Source: Pandoraea commovens
GTDB lineage: Bacteria > Pseudomonadota > Gammaproteobacteria > Burkholderiales > Burkholderiaceae
Length of the DNA stretch: 64,000 bases
Assembly (NCBI RefSeq): GCF_902459615.1
Contig: NZ_CABPSA010000003.1
Coordinates: 124,001 to 188,000 of the forward strand
Direction: 5' to 3'
Every line of letters starts with the position of its first letter. The first letter of the stretch is position 1. Shown piece after piece: positions 21,654-30,130 of the stretch. Below the pieces are notes generated by a model. The model was not told where the DNA came from. It was given only the letters and a program-made list of their open reading frames with translations, and searched no databases. Made by a program: the position numbers and the translations under genes.

Positions 21654-22927
21654 AAGGTCGTTTTGACACGCTGTTCGGCCGACTCGCGGTGCTAATCATC
21701 GCGGCGCTGGTCATCAGTCACTTCTCGTATCTCACGATCCTTCGCAGCGATCACGACGAGACGCGCGTGCAGAACGCCGCCGAACAGATGGCGTTCATCA
21801 TCAAGGCGGCGTCCGAAGTCCACGAAGGTAAATCGACGCTCACGCTCCCTGATCTCGTTCAGGTCGTGCCCGTCTCGTTCGCGCATGGCGATGTTTTCGA
21901 ACCGGCCAGCAAGAGCGCGCGCCTGACGACCGAACTCGCCCGCCGTCTGCCCGCGGGCACGCAATTGCGCGTGGAGCGCACGCCGCCGCCACGGATCTGG
22001 GCGCGTCTGCCGGGTCGTGACTACTGGATCGCGACCCCCGTATTGTCCGTACGAAATCCGCCGGGGACGGCGACGATTCTGCCGGGTCTGGCCGCCGTGC
22101 TGGGGATTACCGTCATCTTCGCGTTGTTCGCCGCATGGCAATTGCAGCGTCCGGTGCGGGACATGGCGGCCGCCGCCGAACAACTGGCGACCCATCGTGT
22201 TCGAACGCAGGTCAAAGAGCGCGGCCCGCTGGAGCTGCGGCAATTGACGGAGCGTTTTAATCGCATGAGTCAGGACATCGTGCAGACGGATCGTGAGCGC
22301 AATACGATGCTCGCCGGTATTGCGCACGATCTGAAAACGCCGCTCGCGCGGTTGCGTCTGCGCGCCGAGATGCTCGACGACGTACAAATGAGTGAAGGCA
22401 TCACCCGCGACGCTGAATCGATGACACGCATCGTCGACCAGTTCCTGCTGTTCGCGCGTGGCGTGGAACTAGACAGCGCCGCCTCGCCCGTCGAAGCCCG
22501 TATCCCGTCGCTGATCGCGCCGTTCCTCGATCAGGGATACACCATCGACCTGGACTTGCAGGCAGGACCCGGCTTCAAGCTGCGCCAGACGTATCTGGAG
22601 CGCATCGTGAACAACCTGCTCGATAACGCCGTGACGTACGGCCGCGCGCCGCTGACGATCCGCACGTCACAGGACGCAAGCGGCTGGCGTCTCGTGATCG
22701 AGGACAGCGGCCCGGGCATTCCCAACGAAGACATCAATCGCATCGTGCGCCCGTTCGTGCGCCTTGATCCGGCGCGCGGCGGCAATGCCCATTGCGGTCT
22801 CGGCCTCGCCATCGTCGATAAGCTCACGCAGCAACTCGGCGGACGCGTCTCCTTCGCCAACCGCGCCTCGGGCGGTCTGCAAGTCACGTTGATGTTCCCG
22901 CCTGACGATCCCAGCGCCGAGGGATAA
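21650..22927 (+). CDS. EnvZ-like sensor histidine kinase
   Basis: A 425-residue membrane sensor kinase. A transmembrane helix near residues 12-30 and another near 140-160 enclose a periplasmic domain of about 110 residues. A HAMP linker follows. The phospho-acceptor is His226 in AGIAHDLKTPLARLRLR, and the ATPase has NNLLDNAVTYG (N box), DSGPGIP (G1) and GLGLAIVDKL (G2). It partners the overlapping response regulator. It resembles the second kinase in this window (50696-52033) in domain order and in the wording of the H-box, suggesting an old duplication. Its ligand is unknown. Confidence 0.92.
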   Translation: MKGRFDTLFGRLAVLIIAALVISHFSYLTILRSDHDETRVQNAAEQMAFIIKAASEVHEGKSTLTLPDLVQVVPVSFAHGDVFEPASKSARLTTELARRLPAGTQLRVERTPPPRIWARLPGRDYWIATPVLSVRNPPGTATILPGLAAVLGITVIFALFAAWQLQRPVRDMAAAAEQLATHRVRTQVKERGPLELRQLTERFNRMSQDIVQTDRERNTMLAGIAHDLKTPLARLRLRAEMLDDVQMSEGITRDAESMTRIVDQFLLFARGVELDSAASPVEARIPSLIAPFLDQGYTIDLDLQAGPGFKLRQTYLERIVNNLLDNAVTYGRAPLTIRTSQDASGWRLVIEDSGPGIPNEDINRIVRPFVRLDPARGGNAHCGLGLAIVDKLTQQLGGRVSFANRASGGLQVTLMFPPDDPSAEG

Positions 22928-22966
22928 GACGAACACGCCCACGCCCGCACCGATTCCCAGCCAATG

Positions 22967-23003
22967 AAAAAACCCGCCGTCGATTAACGAACGGCGGGTT
23001 TTG
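22967..23003 (+). terminator. Intrinsic terminator after the two-component genes
   Basis: Stem CCCGCCGT/ACGGCGGG, extended by AAAA/TTTT, with a loop of about ten bases, ending in a T-rich tail. It lies 40 bp after the kinase stop codon on the same strand. Confidence 0.88.
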
Positions 23004-23201
23004 ACTTTTACGGCACTGCATCACATCAAGCCACAGCCAGGCGATCCGGGTTGGGGGGCAATGCGACTACTGGGCTGCGCTTTACTGCTCACAGGGACAC
23101 GATGGAGATGGCAAAGACTGTGCGAGTGAGGCACAGCGACATTGACTCCCCAACCTCCCTGGCATGTGACCGGCAATGCCAGTCCGGCTAACGCCGGCGA
23201 A

Positions 23202-23495
23202 TTACTTCGCAATCAGGAATTTCTCGCGGCTCTTGCCAATCCACTTCGGCGCGCGACCACGGCCCGACCAAACTTCGCCGGTCTCGGGGTTGCGGTACTT
23301 CGGAGCGATGGGCGCACGGGCCGGGCGGCGGCGGCCGTCCGTCGTAGCGAGACCGAGATCCTTCGCGGTGAGCTCGTATTCCTCGATCTTCTGTTTGACT
23401 GCGGCAATGACCTGAGCCACTTCACGGGCGCGGGCCTCTTCGATCTGCTTTTCGATTTTGTCGCGTTGCGCGACGAGTTCCTTATAGCTTGCCAT
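23202..23495 (-). CDS. H-NS family nucleoid-associated protein
   Basis: A 97-residue xenogeneic-silencer-type protein. The first 55 residues are a charged coiled coil (MASYKELVAQRDKIEKQIEE...) for oligomerisation. The C-terminal DNA-binding motif is YRNPETGEVWSGRGRAPKWI at about 68-87, the arrangement seen in Burkholderiales H-NS proteins of the Bv3F type. The ATG at 23495 has AAGGA nine bases upstream. Such proteins bind AT-rich DNA; the gene sits directly beside the most AT-rich stretch of the window (23.5-24.3 kb), which is a plausible target or an autoregulatory region. Confidence 0.92.
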   Translation of the reverse strand: MASYKELVAQRDKIEKQIEEARAREVAQVIAAVKQKIEEYELTAKDLGLATTDGRRRPARAPIAPKYRNPETGEVWSGRGRAPKWIGKSREKFLIAK

Positions 23496-23532
23496 CTGGC
23501 GTGTCCTTACCTTGTTAAAAATGGATCGCCAC

Positions 23533-23769
23533 TTAAAATAGCACGAGTTTTAATAATTTGAAAACCGCATTTCCATCAAATGAGTCTGTGGAGGCAGAAA
23601 TTGCATTGAATTGTCCGAGGGACACTTCAGAAAATGCACAGAATCGGGGCATATATCCGTGATTACCGTCACAGTCCTTCACCCATAACCCCTCCGAAAA
23701 CAAGTTGGGGTCACCGTCAATTTCCTTGCAATATGCGATGAATCCACTGGCCGGTGATGAGGACTCCAC
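23533..23769 (-). CDS. Hypothetical small protein, possibly a gene remnant
   Basis: A 78-codon frame starting with GTG, in AT-rich DNA just upstream of the H-NS gene. The composition is protein-like (for example GFIAYCKEIDGDPNLF and WVKDCDGNHGYMPRFCAF), with mixed hydrophobic and acidic residues and aromatic amino acids, unlike the Arg/Pro-rich shadows elsewhere. I recognise no family. There is no ribosome site before the GTG, and a stop lies two codons upstream, so it could be the 3' part of a gene decayed by frameshift. The low GC of the codons fits transfer. Confidence 0.3.
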   Translation of the reverse strand: MESSSPASGFIAYCKEIDGDPNLFSEGLWVKDCDGNHGYMPRFCAFSEVSLGQFNAISASTDSFDGNAVFKLLKLVLF

Positions 23770-24094
23770 ACGGCACTATTGGTTCACGCTTCATGCTGCA
23801 AGGGTTAGAAAGCTTTCCCCCGTCTATCCCTTCGAGTCGCCCGACGGATCGCGTTTTCACATAAATCGACGCATCAAAATATACGATCACAAATATTTAA
23901 CTGCAATCCGATCATTCTGTTATCCGAAGCACCGTAATCATTCGGACAATTCTCAACCGACTGCCGCAATTTACGGATAAGTGGAGTTGAGGATTTAGCA
24001 AAATACGTCGACCTATCGACCGCATTTCAGGCGAAGAGCGTCCACAAGTCGGCATAGGGATAAATTGCGACGTGAGGCAAACTGTCATTTTTTG

Positions 24095-24110
24095 TTGACG
24101 TATACGTCAA
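24095..24110. promoter_or_regulatory. Perfect 16-bp palindrome, possible operator
   Basis: TTGACGTATACGTCAA, a perfect dyad of 8+8, about 220 bp upstream of the acetyltransferase start. It has the size and symmetry of a dimeric repressor site. No regulator gene is adjacent, so the ligand protein is unknown. Confidence 0.45.
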
Positions 24111-24199
24111 ACCCATACGGGAATCTGATTTCACGGATCCTGGAAGTTTTCGTAAGATAAGCTAATACGCCAACATCCCGATGCCCGCCAAAGCCAGCG

Positions 24200-24238
24200 C
24201 TGTCGGGCCATCCGGATGGAATGCCATAACCCCGACAG
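24200..24238. repeat. Nested inverted repeats, potential hairpin
   Basis: Outer arms CTGTCGGG and CCCGACAG (24200-24207 and 24231-24238) enclose a perfect 12-bp palindrome CCATCCGGATGG (24208-24219). There is no T-run, so this is not a clear terminator. It lies 90 bp before the acetyltransferase start and would be in its leader if transcription begins upstream. Confidence 0.5.
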
Positions 24239-24330
24239 TCAAATTAAGCTTTTGCTGATTAACCGAAATCGCCAATTCCCGAATTGAATTGGCGTCGCTC
24301 TCCTACGGATTGGGACGCATGAAGGAACGC

Positions 24331-24957
24331 ATGACGACATCGACGACGGCAACGGATTCACACTCGCCTTTCGACACCGAGGCACCCTCGATCACGACCG
24401 ACCGCACGATCCTGCGACAGTGGCGCACCAGCGACCTGCCGCTATTCGCCGCGCTCAACGCCGATCGAGAAGTCATGCGCCACTTTCCAACGACGCTCGA
24501 TCGAGCACAGAGCGACGCCGTCGCGCTCCGTCTGGCCCAGCATCTGGACACCCACGGCTACGGCCCGTGGGCGCTGGAGATCCCTGGCGTCACGCCGTTC
24601 GCGGGATTCGTCGGGCTGATGCGCGTCGGGTTCGACGCGCCCTTCATTCCGGCCGTCGAAATCGGGTGGCGGCTCGCGCGCGCCTGGTGGTCGGAGGGAT
24701 ATGCGACGGAAGCGGCCAACGCCGCTGCCCGTTACGCCTTCGAGACGCTTGGCATGGACGATCTCGTTTCCTTCACGGTGCCTGCCAACGTTCGCTCACG
24801 CGCCGTAATGCAACGCATCGGCATGCGCCACTGTCCCGACGAAGACTTTCTGCACCCGCTGATTCCGCCTGGCCACCGGCTGCGCCGTCATGTGCTTTAC
24901 CGGCTGGACGCCGCCGATTGGCGGCACACAAGGGATGAACGTCGCTTGCGAGATTGA
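24331..24957 (+). CDS. GNAT acetyltransferase, RimJ/RimL type
   Basis: A 208-residue GNAT N-acetyltransferase. The N-terminal TDRTILRQWRTSDLPLFAAL and the segment EIGWRLARAWWSEGYATEA, followed by NVRSRAVMQRIGMR, are typical of the RimJ/RimL subgroup that acetylates protein N-termini or small amines. I chose the ATG at 24331 because AAGGA lies five bases upstream; an in-frame ATG at 24319 has no such site. It overlaps or nearly abuts the downstream transporter gene, suggesting co-transcription. The acceptor substrate is unknown. Confidence 0.85.
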   Translation: MTTSTTATDSHSPFDTEAPSITTDRTILRQWRTSDLPLFAALNADREVMRHFPTTLDRAQSDAVALRLAQHLDTHGYGPWALEIPGVTPFAGFVGLMRVGFDAPFIPAVEIGWRLARAWWSEGYATEAANAAARYAFETLGMDDLVSFTVPANVRSRAVMQRIGMRHCPDEDFLHPLIPPGHRLRRHVLYRLDAADWRHTRDERRLRD

Positions 24958-25013
24958 AGCGGACGCTTAAATCGTGGGAGAATCCGAGTCTTTGCGCCAG
25001 CCGTTCCCCCATC

Positions 25014-26396
25014 GTGTCGCGCGCCGTCATCATCCCGCTCATCATCGCCTGCGCTTTGTTCATGGAGAACATCGACGCCACGGTGATCACTACCTCGCTG
25101 CCAGCCATGGCACGCGACCTCCATCAGGATCCGATTTCACTGAAGATGGCGCTCACCGCATACGTGGTCGGGCTGGGCATCTTCATTCCGATCTGCGGAT
25201 GGGTCTCCGACCGCTTCGGCGCGCGCAATGTGTTCCGCACTGCCATCGGCATCTTCATGGTCGGCTCTATTCTCTGCGCGGTGTCGTTTTCGCTGCCGAC
25301 GTTCGTCTTTGCCCGCTTCCTGCAAGGCGTGGGCGGCGCGATGATGGTGCCGGTCGGCCGGCTCGTGATCTTCCGGGCGGTGCCCAAGCACGATCTGGTG
25401 AAAGCCATTGGGTATCTGACCATGCCCGCCCTGCTCGGCCCGGTCATCGGCCCGCCGCTCGGAGGCGCTATCACCGCCTATCTGCACTGGCGCTGGATCT
25501 TCTTCGTCAATATTCCCGTGAGTCTGCTCGGCATCTATCTCGCGGGGAAGTACATCGATAACGAGCGCGGCGGCGATGCAGGTCCGCTGGACGCGATCGG
25601 CTTTATTCTCTCGGCGCTCGGCAGCGGTCTGCTGATGCTGGGGTTGGCAATGATCGGCGAGCATCAGGTCAGCGACACGCTCGTGATCACTATGTGCGTG
25701 CTCGGCGGCGTATTCGTCTACGCCTACTGGCGACACGCTAATCGTGTCGAAGCGCCGCTGCTGGACTTTCGTCTCATGCGCATCCCCACGTTCCATGCGA
25801 GCGTGGTCGGCGGTTCGCTCTTTCGCATTGGCCTGGGTGCGGTGCCATTCCTGTTGCCGCTGGCGTTGCAGGAAGGTCTGCACATGGACCCGTTCGAGTC
25901 CGGCATGATCACCTGCGCCTCGGCGTTCGGCGCGATCTTCATGAAAGCGATTGCCCAGCGGGTGCTGGCGCGATTCGGCTTCCGCCAGGTGCTTATCGTG
26001 AACGCCGGGCTAGCCGGGCTGGCGCTCGCCTCATACGGCCTCTTCACACACAATACGCCGGTCAGCGTCATGCTAGGCGTCGTGGCGTTCGGTGGCTTCT
26101 TCCCCTCATTGCAATTCACCTGCCTGAACTCCATCGTCTACGCCGACATCGCGAGCGAGGATGCGAGTCGCGCCACCAGTCTCGCCAGCGTCGTTCAGCA
26201 ACTGTCGCTGGGGCTTGGGGTGACGATTTCGGGGATGGTGCTTCAGGCGAGCAGCCGACTGGCTGGCCACACCGAACTGGTCGCCAGCGACTTCCTCCCG
26301 GCCTTCCTCGTGATCGGCCTGTTCTCCTGGCTATCCATTCCCATCACGCGGCAACTGCCTGCGGACGCCGGTACGGAACTCGCACGCAAGCACTGA
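25014..26396 (+). CDS. MFS drug-type transporter, DHA2 family
   Basis: A major facilitator superfamily transporter of about 460 residues, predicted to export drugs or toxic compounds by proton antiport. Signatures: GWVSDRFGARNVF for the loop 2-3 motif A, RFLQGVGGAMMVP for motif B, and GPVIGPPLGGAI for motif C of exporters. At least 13 hydrophobic segments are visible, as in EmrB-like DHA2 proteins. The start is uncertain: a GTG at 25014 gives MSRAVIIPLIIACALFMENID, a normal first helix, but lacks a good ribosome site; the frame is open back into the upstream gene's stop. Probably in an operon with the acetyltransferase. It converges on the PmpB gene with a 12-bp gap. Confidence 0.87.
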   Translation: MSRAVIIPLIIACALFMENIDATVITTSLPAMARDLHQDPISLKMALTAYVVGLGIFIPICGWVSDRFGARNVFRTAIGIFMVGSILCAVSFSLPTFVFARFLQGVGGAMMVPVGRLVIFRAVPKHDLVKAIGYLTMPALLGPVIGPPLGGAITAYLHWRWIFFVNIPVSLLGIYLAGKYIDNERGGDAGPLDAIGFILSALGSGLLMLGLAMIGEHQVSDTLVITMCVLGGVFVYAYWRHANRVEAPLLDFRLMRIPTFHASVVGGSLFRIGLGAVPFLLPLALQEGLHMDPFESGMITCASAFGAIFMKAIAQRVLARFGFRQVLIVNAGLAGLALASYGLFTHNTPVSVMLGVVAFGGFFPSLQFTCLNSIVYADIASEDASRATSLASVVQQLSLGLGVTISGMVLQASSRLAGHTELVASDFLPAFLVIGLFSWLSIPITRQLPADAGTELARKH

Positions 26397-26408
26397 CCCC
26401 GGGGGACG

Positions 26409-26858
26409 TTACTTCGCGGCTTTCCCGCTGGCAGAGGAGGCCGAATGGCCTGAGGTGACGACGGCATGCACCGCCATGCCGACGACCATCGCGACGACGA
26501 ACACCAGCGCTTTGCCCGATCCCGCGCCAAGCAGCACGAGCGCGGGACCGGGGCAAATCCCGGCGATCCCCCAGCCGACGCCGAACAGCAACGCGCCGCC
26601 CACCAGCCGCTTGTCGAGCCCCTTCAAGGTAGGCCAGACACGAGGCTCGCCGGTCCACGCCAGCGCCTGCGACTGTGCAAGCCGAAACCCCACGAGTCCC
26701 ACCGCGACCGCACCGCCCATCACGAAGGCGAGCGACGGGTCCCACTTGCCTGCGATGTCCAGAAACCCGAGCACCTTTGCGGGATTTGCCATGCCCGCGA
26801 GGATCAGTCCCACCCCGAACACCAGACCGCCGATAAGGGCGAAGAGAATCTTCTTCAT
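26409..26858 (-). CDS. pmpB: PmpB-like YeeE/YedE (DUF6691) membrane protein
   Basis: A 149-residue integral membrane protein with about four helices, second half of a split YeeE/YedE-type sulfur-compound transporter. Signature [19 protein letters not shown] at about residues 93-111 contains the conserved Cys in the pore-helix motif. The N-terminus [20 protein letters not shown] fixes the ATG at 26858, which overlaps the pmpA stop as ATGA. It is co-transcribed with bigR and pmpA and divergent from the persulfide dioxygenase, so it likely moves a sulfur species such as thiosulfate or sulfite during sulfide detoxification. The exact substrate is not established by the sequence. Confidence 0.88.
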   Translation of the reverse strand: MKKILFALIGGLVFGVGLILAGMANPAKVLGFLDIAGKWDPSLAFVMGGAVAVGLVGFRLAQSQALAWTGEPRVWPTLKGLDKRLVGGALLFGVGWGIAGICPGPALVLLGAGSGKALVFVVAMVVGMAVHAVVTSGHSASSASGKAAK

Positions 26859-27301
26859 GCGGCACCTCCGACGTGAAGCACATGACGTACGACGTAGACT
26901 GTCAGGAATCCCGTCGCCATAAAGCACAGCGTTGCGACGAGCGAGCGCCACGACAGACGCGACAGCCCGCACACACCGTGTCCGCTGGTACAGCCCGAGC
27001 CGAGCCGGGTGCCAAAGCCGACCAGCAGGCCCGCAGCGACGAGCATCGCCGTGCTCGCCTCCACCTGCACGTCGGGCACGATCGCCACGGCGCGGTACAC
27101 CCACGGCGCAGCCATCAGGCCAACGATGAATGCGACGCGCCAGGCCACGTCGCCCGCACGAGGCCGCAACAACCCGCCCGCAATGCCGGAGATGCCTGCA
27201 ATCCGTCCGGCAGACAACATCAGCCAGACGGCCGCAATGCCGATCAGCACGCCACCGGCGAGCGATGCCCACGGCGTGAAGTGAAAGGAGTCGAGTGTCA
27301 T
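26855..27301 (-). CDS. pmpA: PmpA-like YeeE/YedE membrane protein
   Basis: A 148-residue membrane protein, first half of the split YeeE/YedE pair. Helices alternate with the signature [20 protein letters not shown] (about residues 95-114), whose conserved Cys residues line the conduction path in this family. The ATG at 27301 begins [17 protein letters not shown] and has GGAG nine bases upstream. It lies 22 bp after bigR and overlaps pmpB by ATGA, forming one operon bigR-pmpA-pmpB. The role in sulfur transport is inferred from family and context. Confidence 0.88.
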   Translation of the reverse strand: MTLDSFHFTPWASLAGGVLIGIAAVWLMLSAGRIAGISGIAGGLLRPRAGDVAWRVAFIVGLMAAPWVYRAVAIVPDVQVEASTAMLVAAGLLVGFGTRLGSGCTSGHGVCGLSRLSWRSLVATLCFMATGFLTVYVVRHVLHVGGAA

Positions 27302-27323
27302 GAGGTGAGGCTCCGTCGTGGTA

Positions 27324-27695
27324 TCAGGATTTCGGACAGAACTGATCGTAGAGGCACGCCAGCACTGCGAGCACCGCGCCGTCGGCCACGGCGTAGTAGA
27401 TGCGCTTGCCGTCGCGCCGCGTCGTCACCAACGCTTCGCTGCGCAAGACGGCGAGTTGCTGAGAGAGCGTCGGCTGCCGGATATCGAGCTGCGCTTCAAG
27501 CTCGCCCACCGATAGCTCGCCCTGTGTGAGCTGACACAGGATAAGCAGACGGTCCTCGTTGGCGAGGGCGCGTAGCAGCGCCGTCGCGTCATGCGCCGCG
27601 GCACGCAAGCGCGCGAGGTCGAGCGAAGCAGCCGGGACAACAGCCGCAGGAGGGTCGACAGGCGCAACAGGGGATAGCGCAGTGACTCGTGGCAT
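27324..27695 (-). CDS. bigR: BigR/SqrR-type ArsR-family persulfide-sensing repressor
   Basis: A 123-residue ArsR-family repressor. The winged helix contains [20 protein letters not shown]. Two cysteines, Cys54 in LLILCQL and Cys120 in LYDQFCP, are 66 residues apart, the same spacing as the redox pair of BigR; in that family they form a disulfide or tetrasulfide on exposure to persulfide and release DNA. An extra Cys114 is present. The first 28 residues are a Pro/Ala-rich extension beyond the core. It is divergent from the persulfide dioxygenase across an AT-rich operator and probably represses both directions. Confidence 0.9.
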   Translation of the reverse strand: MPRVTALSPVAPVDPPAAVVPAASLDLARLRAAAHDATALLRALANEDRLLILCQLTQGELSVGELEAQLDIRQPTLSQQLAVLRSEALVTTRRDGKRIYYAVADGAVLAVLACLYDQFCPKS

Positions 27696-27782
27696 GGCAG
27701 GATCGATGCAAATCAGGAAACCGGACCGCGACGAGATGCCGCGCCCTTTCGCAAGATGTCACGCGTAGCGCGTACACTTTAC

Positions 27783-27810
27783 TGATTTATAATATATGAA
27801 TTGATAAATT
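27783..27810. promoter_or_regulatory. Probable BigR operator overlapping the -10 of the dioxygenase gene
   Basis: A very AT-rich patch in a GC-rich region containing a consensus -10 TATAAT at 27788-27793. Overlapping it is a TTTAT...ATAAA dyad around AATATATGAATTG. BigR sites in other bacteria are AT-rich imperfect palindromes of this kind. No good -35 is visible at the right spacing. The ribosome site AGGAG is at 27816-27820, six bases before the ATG. Repressor binding here would block the promoter directly. Confidence 0.65.
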
Positions 27811-27826
27811 TTTGCAGGAGCCGGTC

Positions 27827-28696
27827 ATGTCAGCCACGCCAGCACACATCGAAGCCTTTTTCGACACGACCACCGCTACGGTGACTTATGTCGTGTTCGA
27901 TGCACCCGGCGGTCGCGCGGCGATCATCGACCCTGTGCTCGATTACGATCCCAAGGCGGGCCGCACGCACACCGGTTCGGCCGAGCGCGTACTCGAATTC
28001 GTCGCCGCGCAGAAGCTCACCGTCGACTGGATTCTCGAGACGCATGCGCACGCCGACCATCTGTCGTCGGCCCGCTGGCTCAAGGAACGCGTGGGCGGGC
28101 GCATTGCCATCGGGGCGCACATCCGCGACGTGCAACACGTCTTCAAGAAGCTCTTCCATCTGGGCGCGGACGTGCCGCCCGACGGCTCGCAATTCGACCA
28201 TCTTTTCGAGGATGGAGAGACGTTTGCCATCGGCACATTGCAGGCCGAGGCGATGTTCGTACCGGGCCACACACCGGCGGACATGGCGTACCGGGTGGGC
28301 GATGCCGTCTTCGTGGGCGACACTCTGTTCATGCCCGACGTGGGCACCGCGCGGTGCGATTTCCCCGGCGGAAATGCACACACGTTGTTCCGCTCGATCC
28401 GTCGCCTGCTGACCCTCCCCGAATCGACGCGTCTGTACATGTGTCACGACTATCCGCCCGCCGGGCGCACGGCGCATTGGCAGACGACTGTAGGCGAGCA
28501 GCGGCGCGCGAACATCCATGTGCATGACGGCATCGACGAAGACGCCTTCGTCGCCATGCGCGAAGCACGCGACCGCACGCTCGACATGCCGACGCTGATC
28601 CTGCCCGCCGTACAGGTGAACATCCGCGCAGGCGACATGCCTGCGCCGGAGGCGAACGGCACGCGTTATCTGAAGATTCCGCTCAACGCGTTGTAA
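27827..28696 (+). CDS. blh: Persulfide dioxygenase-like MBL-fold hydrolase (Blh/ETHE1 type)
   Basis: A 289-residue metallo-beta-lactamase-fold protein. The metal motif HAHADHLSSA begins at His73, giving His73, His75, Asp77 and His78; later ligands are FVPGHTPADM, GDTLFMPDVGTARCDF and CHDYPP. This pattern fits the ETHE1/Blh group, non-haem iron enzymes that oxidise glutathione persulfide to sulfite, and not classical beta-lactamases. Start ATG 27827 with AGGAG six bases upstream. It is divergent from bigR-pmpAB, forming the known BigR regulon for sulfide detoxification. The rhodanese domain found fused in some relatives is absent. Its end overlaps the 3' end of the convergent LysR gene by 14 bp. 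Confidence 0.9.
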   Translation: MSATPAHIEAFFDTTTATVTYVVFDAPGGRAAIIDPVLDYDPKAGRTHTGSAERVLEFVAAQKLTVDWILETHAHADHLSSARWLKERVGGRIAIGAHIRDVQHVFKKLFHLGADVPPDGSQFDHLFEDGETFAIGTLQAEAMFVPGHTPADMAYRVGDAVFVGDTLFMPDVGTARCDFPGGNAHTLFRSIRRLLTLPESTRLYMCHDYPPAGRTAHWQTTVGEQRRANIHVHDGIDEDAFVAMREARDRTLDMPTLILPAVQVNIRAGDMPAPEANGTRYLKIPLNAL

Positions 28697-29618
28697 CCGA
28701 CGTGGCCGACGTCAGCGACGTAGACGTCGTCAGATGTTCGGCCAGCGCGTCGCGGGCCTGCGTCACCCACTCGGGCTCGCCACGCCGCGCCGGAAGCAGA
28801 TGAAACTCGGCTTCGGGCAGCGGCGGCAAGCGCCGCCCCGGCATCAACTTGTCGACGCGGGCAAGCGACGGCCCCGCCGCCGACGTATTCAGACACGCCA
28901 CCCCCAACCCCGCACTCAACGCCAGTTGCAAGCCCGCGACGCCTGACGCCACATGCGCGATCGTGTACGGGACCTGCTGCTCGTCGAGCCATTGCGTCGT
29001 GAAACGATGCAGCGCGCACGTGTCGGGCAGCACCAGCAGCGGTAGCGGCGCATCCGCGTCCAGCACGAAATCCGAAGACGCCACCCAATCGAGCGACTCG
29101 CGCCCGAGCGGACGGGTGCCCGCGACGGCATCGCGCCCCAACGACTTGCCAAGAATGCGCATCGACAAGCCGATGTCGAAGTCACCCGTGTCGTAACCGC
29201 TTTCGATCACGCCGCTTTTCAGAATCGTCACGTGGATGCGTAACGACGGATACGCGACACCGAGATGCCGGAGCATGCGCGCCACATCGCCGGGACGGAA
29301 GTAGTCGGTGATCGCCAGCCGCAACTCTCCCGAGAGCGAAAAGCCACGCACGTCGTGCCAGGCGCTTTCCGACTGCGCGAGCAGATGTCTCGCGTGCCCG
29401 AGCAACCGCTCGCCAGCGGGCGTCGTGGCCACGCCCTGCTTGCCACGCGTGAACAGCGTCACGCCGATACGCTCTTCGAGCTTACGCATCTGCTCGCTGA
29501 CAGAGGACTGCGACAGAAACACGCGCGGTGCCGCTGCCGACAGACTGCCAGCCTCGGCGACCGCCACAAAAGTACGCAACTGGTCGAAATCGAATCCGGG
29601 GGCCATGATCCTACCCAT
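28683..29618 (-). CDS. LysR-family transcriptional regulator
   Basis: A 311-residue LysR-type regulator. The N-terminal winged helix-turn-helix reads FDQLRTFVAVAEAGSLSAAA with SQSSVSEQMRKLEERIG; the effector-binding domain fills the rest. Two starts are possible, ATG 29618 or ATG 29606 (MAPGFDFDQLR); the second has an AGGA very close upstream, so the choice is open. It is divergent from the tautomerase gene, which is its probable target. The inducer is unknown. Cys and hydrophobic residues in the effector domain give no specific clue. Confidence 0.87.
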   Translation of the reverse strand: MGRIMAPGFDFDQLRTFVAVAEAGSLSAAAPRVFLSQSSVSEQMRKLEERIGVTLFTRGKQGVATTPAGERLLGHARHLLAQSESAWHDVRGFSLSGELRLAITDYFRPGDVARMLRHLGVAYPSLRIHVTILKSGVIESGYDTGDFDIGLSMRILGKSLGRDAVAGTRPLGRESLDWVASSDFVLDADAPLPLLVLPDTCALHRFTTQWLDEQQVPYTIAHVASGVAGLQLALSAGLGVACLNTSAAGPSLARVDKLMPGRRLPPLPEAEFHLLPARRGEPEWVTQARDALAEHLTTSTSLTSATSVTTR

Positions 29619-29635
29619 TAAAGAAACCGATGGAT

Positions 29636-29650
29636 GGAATCGTATATTCC
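29636..29650. promoter_or_regulatory. Candidate LysR-type binding site
   Basis: A perfect dyad GGAAT-N5-ATTCC in the 110-bp gap between the divergent LysR and tautomerase genes. Its size and place fit an autoregulatory LysR site, but no regulator-specific motif is known to me here. Confidence 0.45.
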
Positions 29651-29728
29651 CGCTTTTCCGATGTCAAACATCTCCCTAGACTGAAGTCGTTGTCACCGCA
29701 CCGACTCTCACTCTCAAGGAGCTTCACC

Positions 29729-30130
29729 ATGCCGCACATCGTCCTGCAACTCTCCGGCACGCCCGACGACACGCTCTCGCGCAATGCCGTTCGCATCGTC
29801 TCGCAACTGACTGTCGACACTTTGCACAAGGCACCGGAAGTCATCGCCGTGACCGTCGATTACATTCCGCACGAACGCTGGTTCATCGGCGGCGCGCCAC
29901 TCTCGGAGCAAGGCAAGAACGCGTTCCATCTGGATATCAGCGTGACGGACGAAACGAATACGAAAGCCGAGAAGGCGCGGTTCATTTCGCAGGTGTTCGA
30001 ATCGCTGTCCGGCCTGCTCGGTAACGTGCACGAGTGCTCGTACATCCATGTGATCGACGCGCGTGCCGCAGCGTATGGTTACGGCGGTCGCACGCAGGAG
30101 TACCGGCATCAGCGTGCGCCCTCACTGTAA
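29729..30130 (+). CDS. Tautomerase-superfamily protein
   Basis: A 133-residue tautomerase-like protein. It begins MPHIVLQLSG, placing Pro2 at the N-terminus after Met removal, the catalytic base of the 4-oxalocrotonate tautomerase superfamily. The length, about twice the 60-residue monomers, suggests a fused beta-alpha-beta pair. The ATG at 29729 has AAGGAG seven bases upstream, which decides the start. It is divergent from a LysR regulator, as is common for small aromatic-degradation or stress enzymes. The substrate is not predictable. Confidence 0.82.
   Translation: MPHIVLQLSGTPDDTLSRNAVRIVSQLTVDTLHKAPEVIAVTVDYIPHERWFIGGAPLSEQGKNAFHLDISVTDETNTKAEKARFISQVFESLSGLLGNVHECSYIHVIDARAAAYGYGGRTQEYRHQRAPSL

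Larger units (their letters stand above)
23496..24330. other. AT-rich intergenic islet upstream of the acetyltransferase gene
   Basis: About 835 bp of DNA clearly lower in GC than its surroundings. It contains the leftward promoter of the H-NS gene, one weak small ORF (listed separately), a perfect 16-bp palindrome at 24095-24110 and a nested hairpin at 24200-24238. Nothing else in it looks coding. The composition suggests acquired DNA or a silenced regulatory region. Confidence 0.6.

Noticed and set aside
23705-23980. 91-codon plus-strand frame in the AT-rich islet
   Set aside because: It starts with TTG without a ribosome site and overlaps the more plausible minus-strand frame; no domain.
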